A DNA stretch of 64,000 nucleotides from Mycolicibacterium confluentis (lineage in GTDB: Bacteria > Actinomycetota > Actinomycetes > Mycobacteriales > Mycobacteriaceae): assembly GCF_010729895.1 (NCBI RefSeq), contig NZ_AP022612.1, positions 62,001-126,000 on the forward strand, written 5' to 3'. Below, one piece after another: positions 42,324 to 50,889 of this stretch. The notes under the pieces are model-generated. The model saw only the letters and a program-made list of their open reading frames with translations, was not told the origin of the DNA and ran no database searches. Position numbers and translations under genes: made by a program. Every line of letters starts with the position of its first letter. Position 1 is the first letter of the stretch.

Positions 42324-43484
42324 TCACCGCAGCCAGGCGCCTATTCGTTCGACTGCGGCGTCGATGTCGGAGGTCGGTCCGGCGAACGACAGGCGCACAT
42401 ACGATCCACCGCGAGTGGTGTCGAAGTCCACACCGGGAGCGATCGCGAGACCGGTGTCGGCCAGCAGGCGCTCGCAGAAGGACAGTGAGTCATCGGTGTA
42501 CTTCGAGACGTCGGCGTAGACGTAGAACGCCCCGTCGGTGGGCGCCAACCTGTCGAGTCCGATGCCCCGCAGGCCGTCCAGCAGACGGGTCCGGTTGGCG
42601 CCGTAGTGCTCCAGATGGCCCTCGGCCTCGGCCACCGACTCCGGTGTGAACGCGGCGACGGCGGCCACCTGCGACAGCGTCGGCGGGCAGATGGTGAAGT
42701 TCCCGGTCAGGCAGTCCACGGTGCGCCGCAGCGACTCAGGCACCAGCAGCCAGCCCAGGCGCCACCCGGTCATGGCGAAATACTTCGAGAAGCTGTTGAC
42801 CACGAACGCGTCGCGGGACGTGCTCCATGCGCAACTGGTCTGCGGCGCACCGGGATACACCAGCCCGTGGTAGACCTCATCGCTGATCAGCCGAATCCCG
42901 GACTCCGCGCACCAGGACGCGATCGCGGCCAGTTCGGCCGGCTCGATCACGGTCCCGGTGGGGTTGGCCGGACTTGCCACGATCACCCCGTCCAGCGGCC
43001 GTTCGGCATGAGCCTGCGCCAGCATCTCGGCCGTCGGCTGGAACCGCGTGTCGGGCCCGCACGGCAGTTCGACGACCTCGCATCCGAGCGCCGAGAGGAT
43101 GTTGCGGTAGCACGGGTAGCCCGGGCTGGTGACCACGACGCGGTCCCCGACGTCGAAGCACGCGAGGAAGGCCAGCAGGAAACCACCCGAGGATCCAGTC
43201 GTGATCACGACGTCGTCGCGGTCGACGTTCACGCCGTGGTTGGCGGCGTAGGACGCCGCGATCGCATCACGCAGTTCCGGAATGCCCAATGCGACGGTGT
43301 AGCCGAGTTGATTGGCCTCCAAGGCGGCGGCCGCCGCGGCGCGGACGGGTTCGGTCGCCCCGACGCTGGGTTGGCCCGCCGACAGATTGACCAGGTCACC
43401 GTGGGTGCGTTGGCGTTCGGCGGCGGCCAGCCAGACGTCCATGACGTAGAACGGCGGGATGCCCGCCCGCAGCGCGGTCTTCAC
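42324..43484 (-). CDS. aspC: PLP-dependent aminotransferase (Rv3565-like)
   Basis: The 386-residue class I/II aminotransferase has the substrate/PLP region TTGSSGGFLLAF. The conserved Asn is in ANPTGTVIEP, DEVYHGLVYPG is present, and the PLP lysine is in NSFSKYFAMTGWRLGW. It is the last gene of the fadD3-fadE31-fadE32-fadE33 operon, nine bases after fadE33, as in M. tuberculosis (Rv3565). The amino donor is unknown; its role in HIP degradation is not established, so the aspC name is positional. Confidence 0.85.
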   Translation of the reverse strand: MKTALRAGIPPFYVMDVWLAAAERQRTHGDLVNLSAGQPSVGATEPVRAAAAAALEANQLGYTVALGIPELRDAIAASYAANHGVNVDRDDVVITTGSSGGFLLAFLACFDVGDRVVVTSPGYPCYRNILSALGCEVVELPCGPDTRFQPTAEMLAQAHAERPLDGVIVASPANPTGTVIEPAELAAIASWCAESGIRLISDEVYHGLVYPGAPQTSCAWSTSRDAFVVNSFSKYFAMTGWRLGWLLVPESLRRTVDCLTGNFTICPPTLSQVAAVAAFTPESVAEAEGHLEHYGANRTRLLDGLRGIGLDRLAPTDGAFYVYADVSKYTDDSLSFCERLLADTGLAIAPGVDFDTTRGGSYVRLSFAGPTSDIDAAVERIGAWLR

Positions 43485-43493
43485 GCTACGAGG

Positions 43494-44438
43494 CTACGTC
43501 AGCGCCTCAGCCTCGAGATTGCGCAGGACCTCGGCCGGCTGGCCCAGCAGTTGCGCGGTGCCGTGCGCGCGCTTGAAGTACAGCTGGATGTCGTGCTCCC
43601 AGGTGATGGCGATGCCGCCGTGGATCTGGACGGCTTCTGCGACGACGTCGGTGAAGGCCTCCGACGCGGTGATGTGGGCCAGCGCCGCGGTGGTCGGGGT
43701 CAGGTCGGCCACGGCCTCCTCGACGACGGCCCCGGCGGTCTGCACCTTGACGTACAGGTCGGCCATCCGGTGCTTGAGGGCCTGGAAGCTGCCGATGGGC
43801 CGGCCGAACTGCACGCGTTCCTTGGCGTAGGCCACGGTCAGGTCCAGGCAGCGGGACGCCGCACCGACCGATTCGGCGGCGAGCAGCACGGCCGCGGTGT
43901 CGGCCAGCCCGGGATCGGCGCCCAGCGGTTCACTGCTGCTGGGGGCGAGCTTGGCCAGCCGACGGGTGCGATCCATCGTCGGGTGGGCCTCACCGCTGAA
44001 CTCGGTCCACCGGATCAGGGCACCTTCGGCAACCCCGATGACCACGTCGGCGACGTCGCCATGGATGACGTAGTCGGGATCGAACGCGACCGCACCGATC
44101 GCGGCGCCGGCGGCCAGTTGTTCGAGGGTCTCGGTGTCGGGTTCGTCGGCGGCCAGCAGGGCCAACTCGACGAGCGTTGTGCCGAGCAGGGGAGTGGGGA
44201 CCAGCGCACGGCCCAGTTCGGTGAACACCGCGGCGGCGTCGGCCAACTCGCCGCCCGCACCGCCGAACTCCTCCGGGACCACCAGGGCGGCGACGCCGAC
44301 CTGTTCACACAGCATCTGCCAGAGCTTGGCGTCGTAGCCGAGCTCAGAGTCCATCGCCGCTCGAACCTGTTCGGGTCCAGCGTGTTTGGCGACGAGGTCG
44401 CGGACCGTCTGGGTGAGCAGGTTTCGTTCGTCAGACAT
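43494..44438 (-). CDS. fadE33: Acyl-CoA dehydrogenase FadE33
   Basis: The 314-residue short acyl-CoA dehydrogenase subunit belongs to the KstR2 regulon. Its pieces VVPEEFGGAGGELADA, YAKERVQFGRPIGSFQALKHRMADLY and HGGIAITWEHDIQLYFKRAHG are typical of the alpha2beta2 cholesterol dehydrogenases. It directly abuts fadE32 and is thought to act on ring C/D ring-opened CoA intermediates of HIP. Confidence 0.93.
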   Translation of the reverse strand: MSDERNLLTQTVRDLVAKHAGPEQVRAAMDSELGYDAKLWQMLCEQVGVAALVVPEEFGGAGGELADAAAVFTELGRALVPTPLLGTTLVELALLAADEPDTETLEQLAAGAAIGAVAFDPDYVIHGDVADVVIGVAEGALIRWTEFSGEAHPTMDRTRRLAKLAPSSSEPLGADPGLADTAAVLLAAESVGAASRCLDLTVAYAKERVQFGRPIGSFQALKHRMADLYVKVQTAGAVVEEAVADLTPTTAALAHITASEAFTDVVAEAVQIHGGIAITWEHDIQLYFKRAHGTAQLLGQPAEVLRNLEAEALT

Positions 44439-45389
44439 CTACAGTGCCTCCAACAGCCGTCGACGGTGTGCGGTCGGGGTACCCCAGGCTGAGCGCAGCG
44501 CCTGCACGCGCAGCAGGAGCAGTCCCAGGTCATGTTCCTGGGTGAAGCCGATCGCCCCGTGTGTCTGCAGCGCCGACCGCGCGGCGAGCAGGCCGGCGTC
44601 GGCGGCGGCGACCTTGGCCGCGCTGACGTCACGCGCGGTGTCCGGCGTCCGGTCCGCCAGCGACAGTGCCGCACCGTAGACCAGCGGACGGGCCAGTTCG
44701 AGGGCGATGTGCACATCGGCGAGCTTGTGCTTGATGGCCTGATATGAGCCGATCACGCGGCCGAACTGCGTGCGCTGCTTGGCATATTCGACCGAGGCGT
44801 CCAACAGGGCTTGGCCCGCGCCCACCAACTGCGCGGCGACCGCCAGTGCGCCGAACTCGCTCGCCAGCGCGACGTCGGCGGCCCAACCGTCTCCGGTGGC
44901 CGTGACGTCGAACAGCTTCCGGCTCGGATCCACCGAATCGTGGGCCTCGCCTGCGCTGCCCTCCCGGACCTCCTGACCGTCGGACACCAGGATCAGGCCG
45001 GCGAAGTCTGCGTTGACTGCGCGTGGCTGTGCCGATGCGCTGACGGTGGCGACCAGTTCACCGGCGGCCAGCGCGGCGCTACGCTCGTCGGAGGACAGCA
45101 GGATCGGGGAGACCGCAACGGATTCGGTGACCGGTCCCGGGACGCACCAGTAGCCCAACCGTTCCAAAGCCACCACGAGGTCCACGGGGGATGCCCCGAT
45201 GCCGTCGTGCTCCTCGGCGACGTTGAGCGCGGTCACACCGAGATCGGCCAGCGTCGACCACACCTTGCGGCCAGGTCCAGTGTCACCGTCGGCCCACGCT
45301 CGCACGGCCGCGGGCAGATCGGCGGCACCGAGGGCGGCGTCGATGCTGGACGCGAAGTCCCGCTGCTGATCATCCAGGTCGAATTTCAT
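44439..45389 (-). CDS. fadE32: Acyl-CoA dehydrogenase FadE32
   Basis: The 316-residue acyl-CoA dehydrogenase subunit has DLDDQQRDFASSIDAAL, YAKQRTQFGRVIGSYQAIKHKLADVHI and HGAIGFTQEHDLGLLLLR. The FadE31-33 group dehydrogenates CoA esters in HIP catabolism, probably as mixed complexes. Its ATG overlaps the fadE31 end by four bases and its stop abuts the fadE33 start. Confidence 0.93.
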   Translation of the reverse strand: MKFDLDDQQRDFASSIDAALGAADLPAAVRAWADGDTGPGRKVWSTLADLGVTALNVAEEHDGIGASPVDLVVALERLGYWCVPGPVTESVAVSPILLSSDERSAALAAGELVATVSASAQPRAVNADFAGLILVSDGQEVREGSAGEAHDSVDPSRKLFDVTATGDGWAADVALASEFGALAVAAQLVGAGQALLDASVEYAKQRTQFGRVIGSYQAIKHKLADVHIALELARPLVYGAALSLADRTPDTARDVSAAKVAAADAGLLAARSALQTHGAIGFTQEHDLGLLLLRVQALRSAWGTPTAHRRRLLEAL

Positions 45390-46534
45390 TTCGCTTTGGC
45401 CTCTCGGGGCAGTCCCAGCAGTCGCTCGGCGATGATGTTGCGCTGAATCTCGTTGGTGCCCGCATAGATCGGTCCGCCGAGCGCGAACAGGTGGGCGTCG
45501 CTCCAGGGGTCCGCGAGCTCACCGTCGGCACCCTGGAGATCCAGTGCGGTCTGGTGGATGTCGACGTCCAGGTCGGACCAGAACACTTTGGTCACCGAGG
45601 ACTCCGCGCCCAGTTCGCCGCCTGCGGCCAGTCTGGTCACGGTGCCGAAGGTCTGCAGTCGGTAGGCCTGGGCCTTGATCCAGGCGTCGGCGACGCGGTC
45701 GGTGAAGATGTCACGAACCGCGCTGTCCGGCTGCTCTTTCCAGAGACGGACCAGCCGTTCCGCGGCGGCGGTGAACCGGGCGGGGCTGCGCAGCGACATG
45801 CCGCGCTCGTTGCTTGAGGTGCTCATCGCCGCGCGCCAACCCTCGCCCGCCACACCGATGACGTCCTCGTCGGGGACGAACACGTCGTCGAGGAAGATCT
45901 CGCCGAATCCGGTGTCACCGCCGAGTTGGGCGATGGGCCGCACCGTGATCCCGTCGGCCTTGAGGTCGAACATGAAGTACGTCAGGCCGTGGTGGCGCTG
46001 GGCGGTTGGGTCGGAGCGGAAGAGGCCGAAGGCGCGGTCGCCGAACGGGGCCCGCGAACTCCAGATCTTCTGCCCGTTGAGCTTCCAGCCGCCGTCCACC
46101 TTGGTGGCGGTGGAGCGGAGCGAGGCCAGGTCGCTGCCGGACTCGGGCTCGGACCAGGCCTGCGCCCAGATCTCTTCGCCGCTGGCCATTTTCGGCAGCA
46201 CGCGGGCCAGCTGTTCCTCGGTGCCGTGGGCGAAGAGGGTGGGGGCCAACATCGAGGTGCCGTTCGCACTCGCCCGGCCGGGCGCACCGGCGTGGAAGTA
46301 CTCCTCCTCGTAGGCCACCCACTGCAGCAGTGTGGCGTCGCGTCCGCCGTACTCCTTCGGCCAGGTGATCACCGAGAGTCCGGCGTCGAAGAGGATCTTG
46401 TCCCAGCGCCGGTGCTGCTCGAATCCCGCCGCGGTGTCATAGGACTCGGTGGGGAAGTCGGCGCGATGGCTCTCCAGGAAGTCGCGCACCTCGGTGCGGA
46501 ACGCTGCCGTCTCGTCGTCGAAGTCGAGGTCCAT
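45386..46534 (-). CDS. fadE31: Acyl-CoA dehydrogenase FadE31
   Basis: The 382-residue full-length acyl-CoA dehydrogenase has the FAD/substrate signature SEPESGSDLASL, GWKLNGQKIWSS and the C terminus GTNEIQRNIIAERLLGLPREAKA. It probably pairs with FadE32 or FadE33 in the oxidation of ring C/D CoA intermediates. Its ATG overlaps the fadD3 stop by one base (TGATG), and translation is coupled through the whole minus-strand operon. Confidence 0.94.
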   Translation of the reverse strand: MDLDFDDETAAFRTEVRDFLESHRADFPTESYDTAAGFEQHRRWDKILFDAGLSVITWPKEYGGRDATLLQWVAYEEEYFHAGAPGRASANGTSMLAPTLFAHGTEEQLARVLPKMASGEEIWAQAWSEPESGSDLASLRSTATKVDGGWKLNGQKIWSSRAPFGDRAFGLFRSDPTAQRHHGLTYFMFDLKADGITVRPIAQLGGDTGFGEIFLDDVFVPDEDVIGVAGEGWRAAMSTSSNERGMSLRSPARFTAAAERLVRLWKEQPDSAVRDIFTDRVADAWIKAQAYRLQTFGTVTRLAAGGELGAESSVTKVFWSDLDVDIHQTALDLQGADGELADPWSDAHLFALGGPIYAGTNEIQRNIIAERLLGLPREAKAK

Positions 46535-48063
46535 CAGACCCTTTCCCTTAGCTGTGGTTTGACCACCTTGCCGCCGGGGTTGCGCGGCAGAGTGTCCAGG
46601 AACTCCACGAAACGTGGCACCTTGAAGTTGGCCAGGTGTTCACGCGTGTGCGCGATGACAGCCTGTTCGTCGAGGTCGGCGTCCGGAAGACGGACGATGA
46701 AAGCCTTGCCGACCTCGCCGAGTCGTTCGTCGGGGACGCCGATCACCGCGGCCTCGGCGACGCCCGGAAGGCGCGCCAGCACCTGTTCGATCTCGGCGGG
46801 ATACACGTTGAACCCACCACAGATGTACATGTCCTTGAGTCTGTCCGTGATGCGCAGATTGCCGCATCCGTCCACGGTTCCGATGTCACCGGTGTGCAGC
46901 CAACCGTCCGCGTCGATGGTCGCTGCGGTGGCCTCGGGGTCATCGAGGTAGCCGAGCATCACATTGGGCCCACGCAGCAGCACCTCGCCGGTGGAGTCGA
47001 TGCGCAGTTCGAAGTCGGCGATCGGGCGTCCACATGTCGTGGCCACCGTCACGGCGTCGTCCTCGGCGCGGCACATCGTGCCGAACCCGGCCGCCTCGGT
47101 CAGGCCATAAGCCGTCAACACCGTGTCGATGTCGAGTTCGGACTGCATGCGTTCGATCAGCACCACGGGGACAACGGCGGCGCCGGTCACCGCGAAACGC
47201 AGTGAACTCAGGTTGAATTCAGCGCGTTTGGGGTGGTCGAGCAGCGTCTGGTAGATGGTCGGCGGACCGGGCAGCACCGTGGCGTGGTGCTCGGCCACCG
47301 CCCGCATGGCCTGCTCGGGATTGAAGGTCAACTGCGGGATCAGCGTCGCCCCGGTCTGAAGGCAGGCAAGGATCCCAGCCTTGTAGCCGAAGTTGTGGAA
47401 GAACGGGTTGATGCACAGGTAGCGATCCCTGCTGGTGACCTGCCCGCAGGCCGCCCATGCCGCCGATCCGGCCAGCGATTGTCGGTGTGCGCACAGCACT
47501 CCCTTGCTGCGACCCGTGGTCCCGGAGGTGAACAGGATGTCCGAGACGTCGTCGGGGCGGACGGCGGCCGCGCGCGCGTCGGCGATGGCCAGTGCAGCGT
47601 CGTCGTCACCGGCGGCCACGAACTGGTCCCAGGTGCCGTCGTCGGTGTCGATCGGGACGCGCACGATGTGGCGCAGCTCCGGCAGTCGCGTGCGATCGAG
47701 ATCGGCGGCGCGGTCCGCGCCGAGGAACACCCCCGACGCGATGAGCAGCGGTGCCTGCGTGCGGGCCAGGATGTCTTCTGCTTCAGCCGCGGTGTAGCGC
47801 GTGTTCAGCGGCACGACGACGGCGCCGGCCCAGTGCGTGGCAAGACATGCGACCACCCAGTGCCATGTGTTCGGTGACCAGATAGCGACCCGGTCTCCGG
47901 CGGCGACGCCGTGCTCCACCAGTGCGGCGGCTGCCCGACGCACCTCCTCGCGGAGTTCGGCGTAGGTGAGTGTGCGGTCAGCGGTGATCACGGCTTCGTG
48001 GTCGGGCAGTGTTCGGGAGATCCGGTCCAGCACCGCAGGCGTGGTCTGCGGGACGCTCGTCAT
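46534..48063 (-). CDS. fadD3: HIP-CoA ligase FadD3
   Basis: FadD3 activates HIP, the methylhexahydroindanedione propionate left after rings A and B are removed, to HIP-CoA, which is the KstR2 inducer. The 509-residue acyl-adenylate enzyme has LFTSGTTGRSKGVLCAH, LTAYGLTEAAGFG, the hinge DRLKDMYICGGFNVYPAEIE and the catalytic Lys in NPGGKVVKPQL. It is first in its operon, and a KstR2 operator lies about 80 bases upstream, shared with fadE30. Confidence 0.96.
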   Translation of the reverse strand: MTSVPQTTPAVLDRISRTLPDHEAVITADRTLTYAELREEVRRAAAALVEHGVAAGDRVAIWSPNTWHWVVACLATHWAGAVVVPLNTRYTAAEAEDILARTQAPLLIASGVFLGADRAADLDRTRLPELRHIVRVPIDTDDGTWDQFVAAGDDDAALAIADARAAAVRPDDVSDILFTSGTTGRSKGVLCAHRQSLAGSAAWAACGQVTSRDRYLCINPFFHNFGYKAGILACLQTGATLIPQLTFNPEQAMRAVAEHHATVLPGPPTIYQTLLDHPKRAEFNLSSLRFAVTGAAVVPVVLIERMQSELDIDTVLTAYGLTEAAGFGTMCRAEDDAVTVATTCGRPIADFELRIDSTGEVLLRGPNVMLGYLDDPEATAATIDADGWLHTGDIGTVDGCGNLRITDRLKDMYICGGFNVYPAEIEQVLARLPGVAEAAVIGVPDERLGEVGKAFIVRLPDADLDEQAVIAHTREHLANFKVPRFVEFLDTLPRNPGGKVVKPQLRERV

Positions 48064-48142
48064 CGGTGGCTCCTTACCCGTATTGCCTGCTCGTTCCGCG
48101 CGCGCCGGCGCTCTCCGGCGGGGATCGTCACCGGGCTAACAA

Positions 48143-48156
48143 AGCAAGTGCTTGGT
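48143..48156. promoter_or_regulatory. KstR2 operator between fadD3 and fadE30
   Basis: AGCAAGTGCTTGGT fits the KstR2 pattern AnCAAGnnCTTGnT at every fixed position. It lies 16 bases before fadE30 and 79 bases before fadD3 in the divergent region. Confidence 0.93.
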
Positions 48157-48172
48157 AGGTTAGCCTACAGGG

Positions 48173-49339
48173 ATGGAGGAGGTCCAGAAGTTCCGGGCAG
48201 AGGTCCGCGAGTGGCTTGCCGACAACTTGGTCGGTGAATTCGCCGCACTCAAAGGCCTCGGCGGACCCGGTCGTGAGCACGAGGCGTTCGAAGAACGGCG
48301 CGCCTGGAACCAGCATCTGGCCAAGGCGGGTCTGACCTGTCTGGGTTGGCCGACCGAACACGGCGGACGGGGCCTGTCGGTCGCGCACCGCGTCGCGTTC
48401 TACGAGGAGTACGCCCGCGCCGACGCGCCCGACAAGGTCAATCACTTCGGTGAGGAACTGCTCGGGCCGACGCTCATCGCCTTCGGCACGCCCGAGCAGC
48501 AGCAGCGGTTCCTGCCCCGCATCCTCGACGTCACCGAACTGTGGAGCCAGGGTTACTCCGAACCCGGCGCGGGCAGCGACCTCGCCAATGTGTCGACCAC
48601 CGCCGAACTGGATGCGGCGGGTGAGCAGTGGCTCATCAATGGCCAGAAGGTGTGGACGTCGCTGGCGCACTGGGCGCAGTGGTGCTTCGTGGTGGCCCGC
48701 ACCGAGAAGGGGTCCAAGCGGCATTCAGGGCTGTCCTACCTCCTGGTGCCTCTGGACCAACCCGGGGTCGAGGTCCGTCCGATCGTGCAGTTGACCGGTG
48801 ACTCCGAGTTCAACGAGGTCTTCTTCGACGACGCGCGCACCGACGCCTCACTGGTGGTCGGCGAACCCGGCGACGGGTGGCGCGTGGCCATGGGCACCCT
48901 GACCTTCGAGCGGGGCGTCTCGACGCTGGGCCAGCAGATCCGTTATGCCCGTGAGCTCTCCGGCATCGTCGCACTGGCGCGCAGCAACGGCACCATCGAC
49001 GACCCGCTGATCCGCGAGCGGCTGACCCGGGCCTGGGTCGGGCTGCGGTCCATGCGGTCGTATGCGCTGGCGACGATGGACGTGGAACGGCCTGGGCAGG
49101 ACAACGTCTCGAAGCTGTTGTGGGCCAACTGGCATCGCGGCCTCGGGGAACTGGCCATGGACGTCGCGGGTAAGGAAGGTCTGGTGCTCAAGCAGGCCGG
49201 CGATTCGGTCGACTTCGACGAATGGCAGCGGCTTTACCTGTTCTCCCGCGCCGACACCATCTACGGCGGCTCCAACGAAATTCAGCGCAACATCATCGCC
49301 GAGCGTGTGCTCGGCCTGCCGAGGGAAGTCAAAGGATGA
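48173..49339 (+). CDS. fadE30: Acyl-CoA dehydrogenase FadE30
   Basis: FadE30 carries out the first dehydrogenation of the HIP-derived (hydroxylated) propionyl-CoA side chain. The 388-residue protein has YSEPGAGSDLANV, WLINGQKVWTSLAHW and YGGSNEIQRNIIAERVLGLPREVK. ATG 48173 is 16 bases from the KstR2 operator, and the next gene overlaps its end by four bases. Confidence 0.95.
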   Translation: MEEVQKFRAEVREWLADNLVGEFAALKGLGGPGREHEAFEERRAWNQHLAKAGLTCLGWPTEHGGRGLSVAHRVAFYEEYARADAPDKVNHFGEELLGPTLIAFGTPEQQQRFLPRILDVTELWSQGYSEPGAGSDLANVSTTAELDAAGEQWLINGQKVWTSLAHWAQWCFVVARTEKGSKRHSGLSYLLVPLDQPGVEVRPIVQLTGDSEFNEVFFDDARTDASLVVGEPGDGWRVAMGTLTFERGVSTLGQQIRYARELSGIVALARSNGTIDDPLIRERLTRAWVGLRSMRSYALATMDVERPGQDNVSKLLWANWHRGLGELAMDVAGKEGLVLKQAGDSVDFDEWQRLYLFSRADTIYGGSNEIQRNIIAERVLGLPREVKG

Positions 49340-50124
49340 CGCTTTCGATCGCACCCAAAGAGATCGACGGACACGGCCTGCTCACCGGAAAGGTCGTGGT
49401 GATCACCGCCGCGGCCGGCACCGGCATCGGGTCGGCGGCGGCCCGCCGCGCGCTCGCCGAGGGTGCGGACGTCCTGATCTCCGACTTCCACGAGCGCCGC
49501 CTGGGCGAGACCAGGGACGAACTCGCCGCACTGGGGCTTGGCCGGGTGGACTCCGTGGTCTGCGACGTGACGTCGTCGGAGGCCGTGGACGCGCTGATCG
49601 CGTCGGCCGCGGAGAAGATGGGCCGCATCGACGTCCTGATCAACAACGCCGGCCTCGGTGGGCAGACACCCGTGATCGACATGACCGACGACGAGTGGGA
49701 CCGCGTCCTCAACGTCACGCTCACCTCGGTGATGCGCGCGACCCGCTCGGCGCTGCGCTACTTCCGCGACGCCGGTCACGGTGGCGTGATCATCAACAAT
49801 GCCAGCGTATTGGGTTGGCGCGCACAGCATTCCCAGTCGCACTACGCCGCGGCCAAGGCCGGTGTGATGGCGTTGACCCGGTGCAGCGCGATCGAGGCGG
49901 TCGAATACGGCGTGCGGATCAACGCGGTGTCGCCGAGCATCGCGCGGCACAAGTTCCTGGAGAAGACCAGCTCGGCCGACCTCCTGGACCGGCTGGCCTC
50001 CGACGAGGCCTTCGGCCGCGCGGCCGAACCCTGGGAGATCGCAGCGACCATGGCCTTCCTGGCCAGCGACTACTCGAGCTACCTCACCGGTGAGGTCATC
50101 TCGGTGTCGTCGCAGCGTGCTTGA
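49336..50124 (+). CDS. ipdF: Short-chain dehydrogenase IpdF (Rv3559c-like)
   Basis: The 262-residue SDR belongs to HIP catabolism, where the homologue oxidises the 5-hydroxyl of the HIP-CoA derivative. It has VVITAAAGTGIGSAAARRAL (a GxGxG-type cofactor loop with Ala in the first positions), NNAG and the catalytic Ser/Tyr/Lys (NNASVLGW and SHYAAAKAG). ATG 49336 overlaps fadE30. Its 3' end overlaps a convergent TetR gene by 29 bases, the left border of the inserted cassette. Confidence 0.88.
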   Translation: MTLSIAPKEIDGHGLLTGKVVVITAAAGTGIGSAAARRALAEGADVLISDFHERRLGETRDELAALGLGRVDSVVCDVTSSEAVDALIASAAEKMGRIDVLINNAGLGGQTPVIDMTDDEWDRVLNVTLTSVMRATRSALRYFRDAGHGGVIINNASVLGWRAQHSQSHYAAAKAGVMALTRCSAIEAVEYGVRINAVSPSIARHKFLEKTSSADLLDRLASDEAFGRAAEPWEIAATMAFLASDYSSYLTGEVISVSSQRA

Positions 50125-50770
50125 CCTGCTGATCAGGCTCGATATCGGGTAGGGCGCGGCGGCACACTTCGGCGGCGTCTTCGTCGGACAGTCCGAACAG
50201 GCGCAGCACCCGTCGGGTGACGTCGTCGGCAGTGGCGGCGTCATCGCGTTCGGGCTGGCGAGTGAGCAGGTTTCCCATTCCCAGAAGGGCTCCACCTGCC
50301 AGCGCCAGCGCCAGGTCGGGATCGTCGAGATGGAAGCGGCCCGCGGCCAAGGCCAGCGCGATGTCGCGTTTGGCGCGAGGTGCCAGGCCGCGGTCCGAGG
50401 ACAGCAGGTCCGTACCGTTGGCCAGTAGGATCCGGCTCTCCTGTGGGCGACGGCGAAAGAGTCGACCGGTCAGGCGAAAGCTCGCCGCGAAGGTCTCGGC
50501 GGGATCATCGATGGCGGCGGTCAACTGGTCCAGCAGCGCGCCGTGGGCGTCGAGAACCTCGGCGACCGCGGCCTCGAAAAGCTGTTCCTTGCTGTCGAAG
50601 TGGTTGTAGAAAGACCCCATCCCCACGTCGGCGGCCTGGGTGATGTCGAGGATCGGCACGGTGAGGTTGCCTGCGGCGATGAAGGACTGCGCAGCCTTGA
50701 TCAGGGCGGCGCGGGTGCGCTGCTTGCGGCGCTGCAACCGATTGACGGAGGCGTCGGACAGTTCTGTCAT
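50096..50770 (-). CDS. TetR-family regulator of the adjacent ring-cleavage cassette
   Basis: The 224-residue protein has the TetR DNA-binding domain (TRAALIKAAQSFIAAGNLTVPILDITQAADVGMGSFYNHFDSKEQLF). Its ligand domain is unlike KstR or KstR2. It is divergent from a three-gene catabolic operon and a perfect palindrome lies in the shared region, so it is very probably the local repressor. It is not KstR2, which is at 54543. It lies where M. tuberculosis has only PPE64 between ipdF and kstR2. Confidence 0.88.
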   Translation of the reverse strand: MTELSDASVNRLQRRKQRTRAALIKAAQSFIAAGNLTVPILDITQAADVGMGSFYNHFDSKEQLFEAAVAEVLDAHGALLDQLTAAIDDPAETFAASFRLTGRLFRRRPQESRILLANGTDLLSSDRGLAPRAKRDIALALAAGRFHLDDPDLALALAGGALLGMGNLLTRQPERDDAATADDVTRRVLRLFGLSDEDAAEVCRRALPDIEPDQQVKHAATTPR

Positions 50771-50805
50771 GTCGTCTTTCGATCAGGTGCCGCCAACCTA
50801 TCAGA

Positions 50806-50819
50806 CGTCAGTACTGACG
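50806..50819. promoter_or_regulatory. Candidate operator of the cassette TetR regulator
   Basis: CGTCAGTACTGACG is a perfect 14-base palindrome between the TetR gene (36 bases away) and the dioxygenase gene. The half CGTCAGTA recurs at 50868-50875, just before the dioxygenase ribosome site, giving a possible second, weaker site. Confidence 0.65.
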
Positions 50820-50889
50820 AAACCCTCAGAACTGCTTGACTGATCATATCGTCGGATGTGAGGATTCCGTCAGTAACGAGAGGCTGGCG

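Noticed and set aside
42606..44492. A 628-codon plus-strand open frame opposite the aminotransferase and fadE33
   Set aside because: It spans two well-supported minus-strand genes and their junction and shows no domain.
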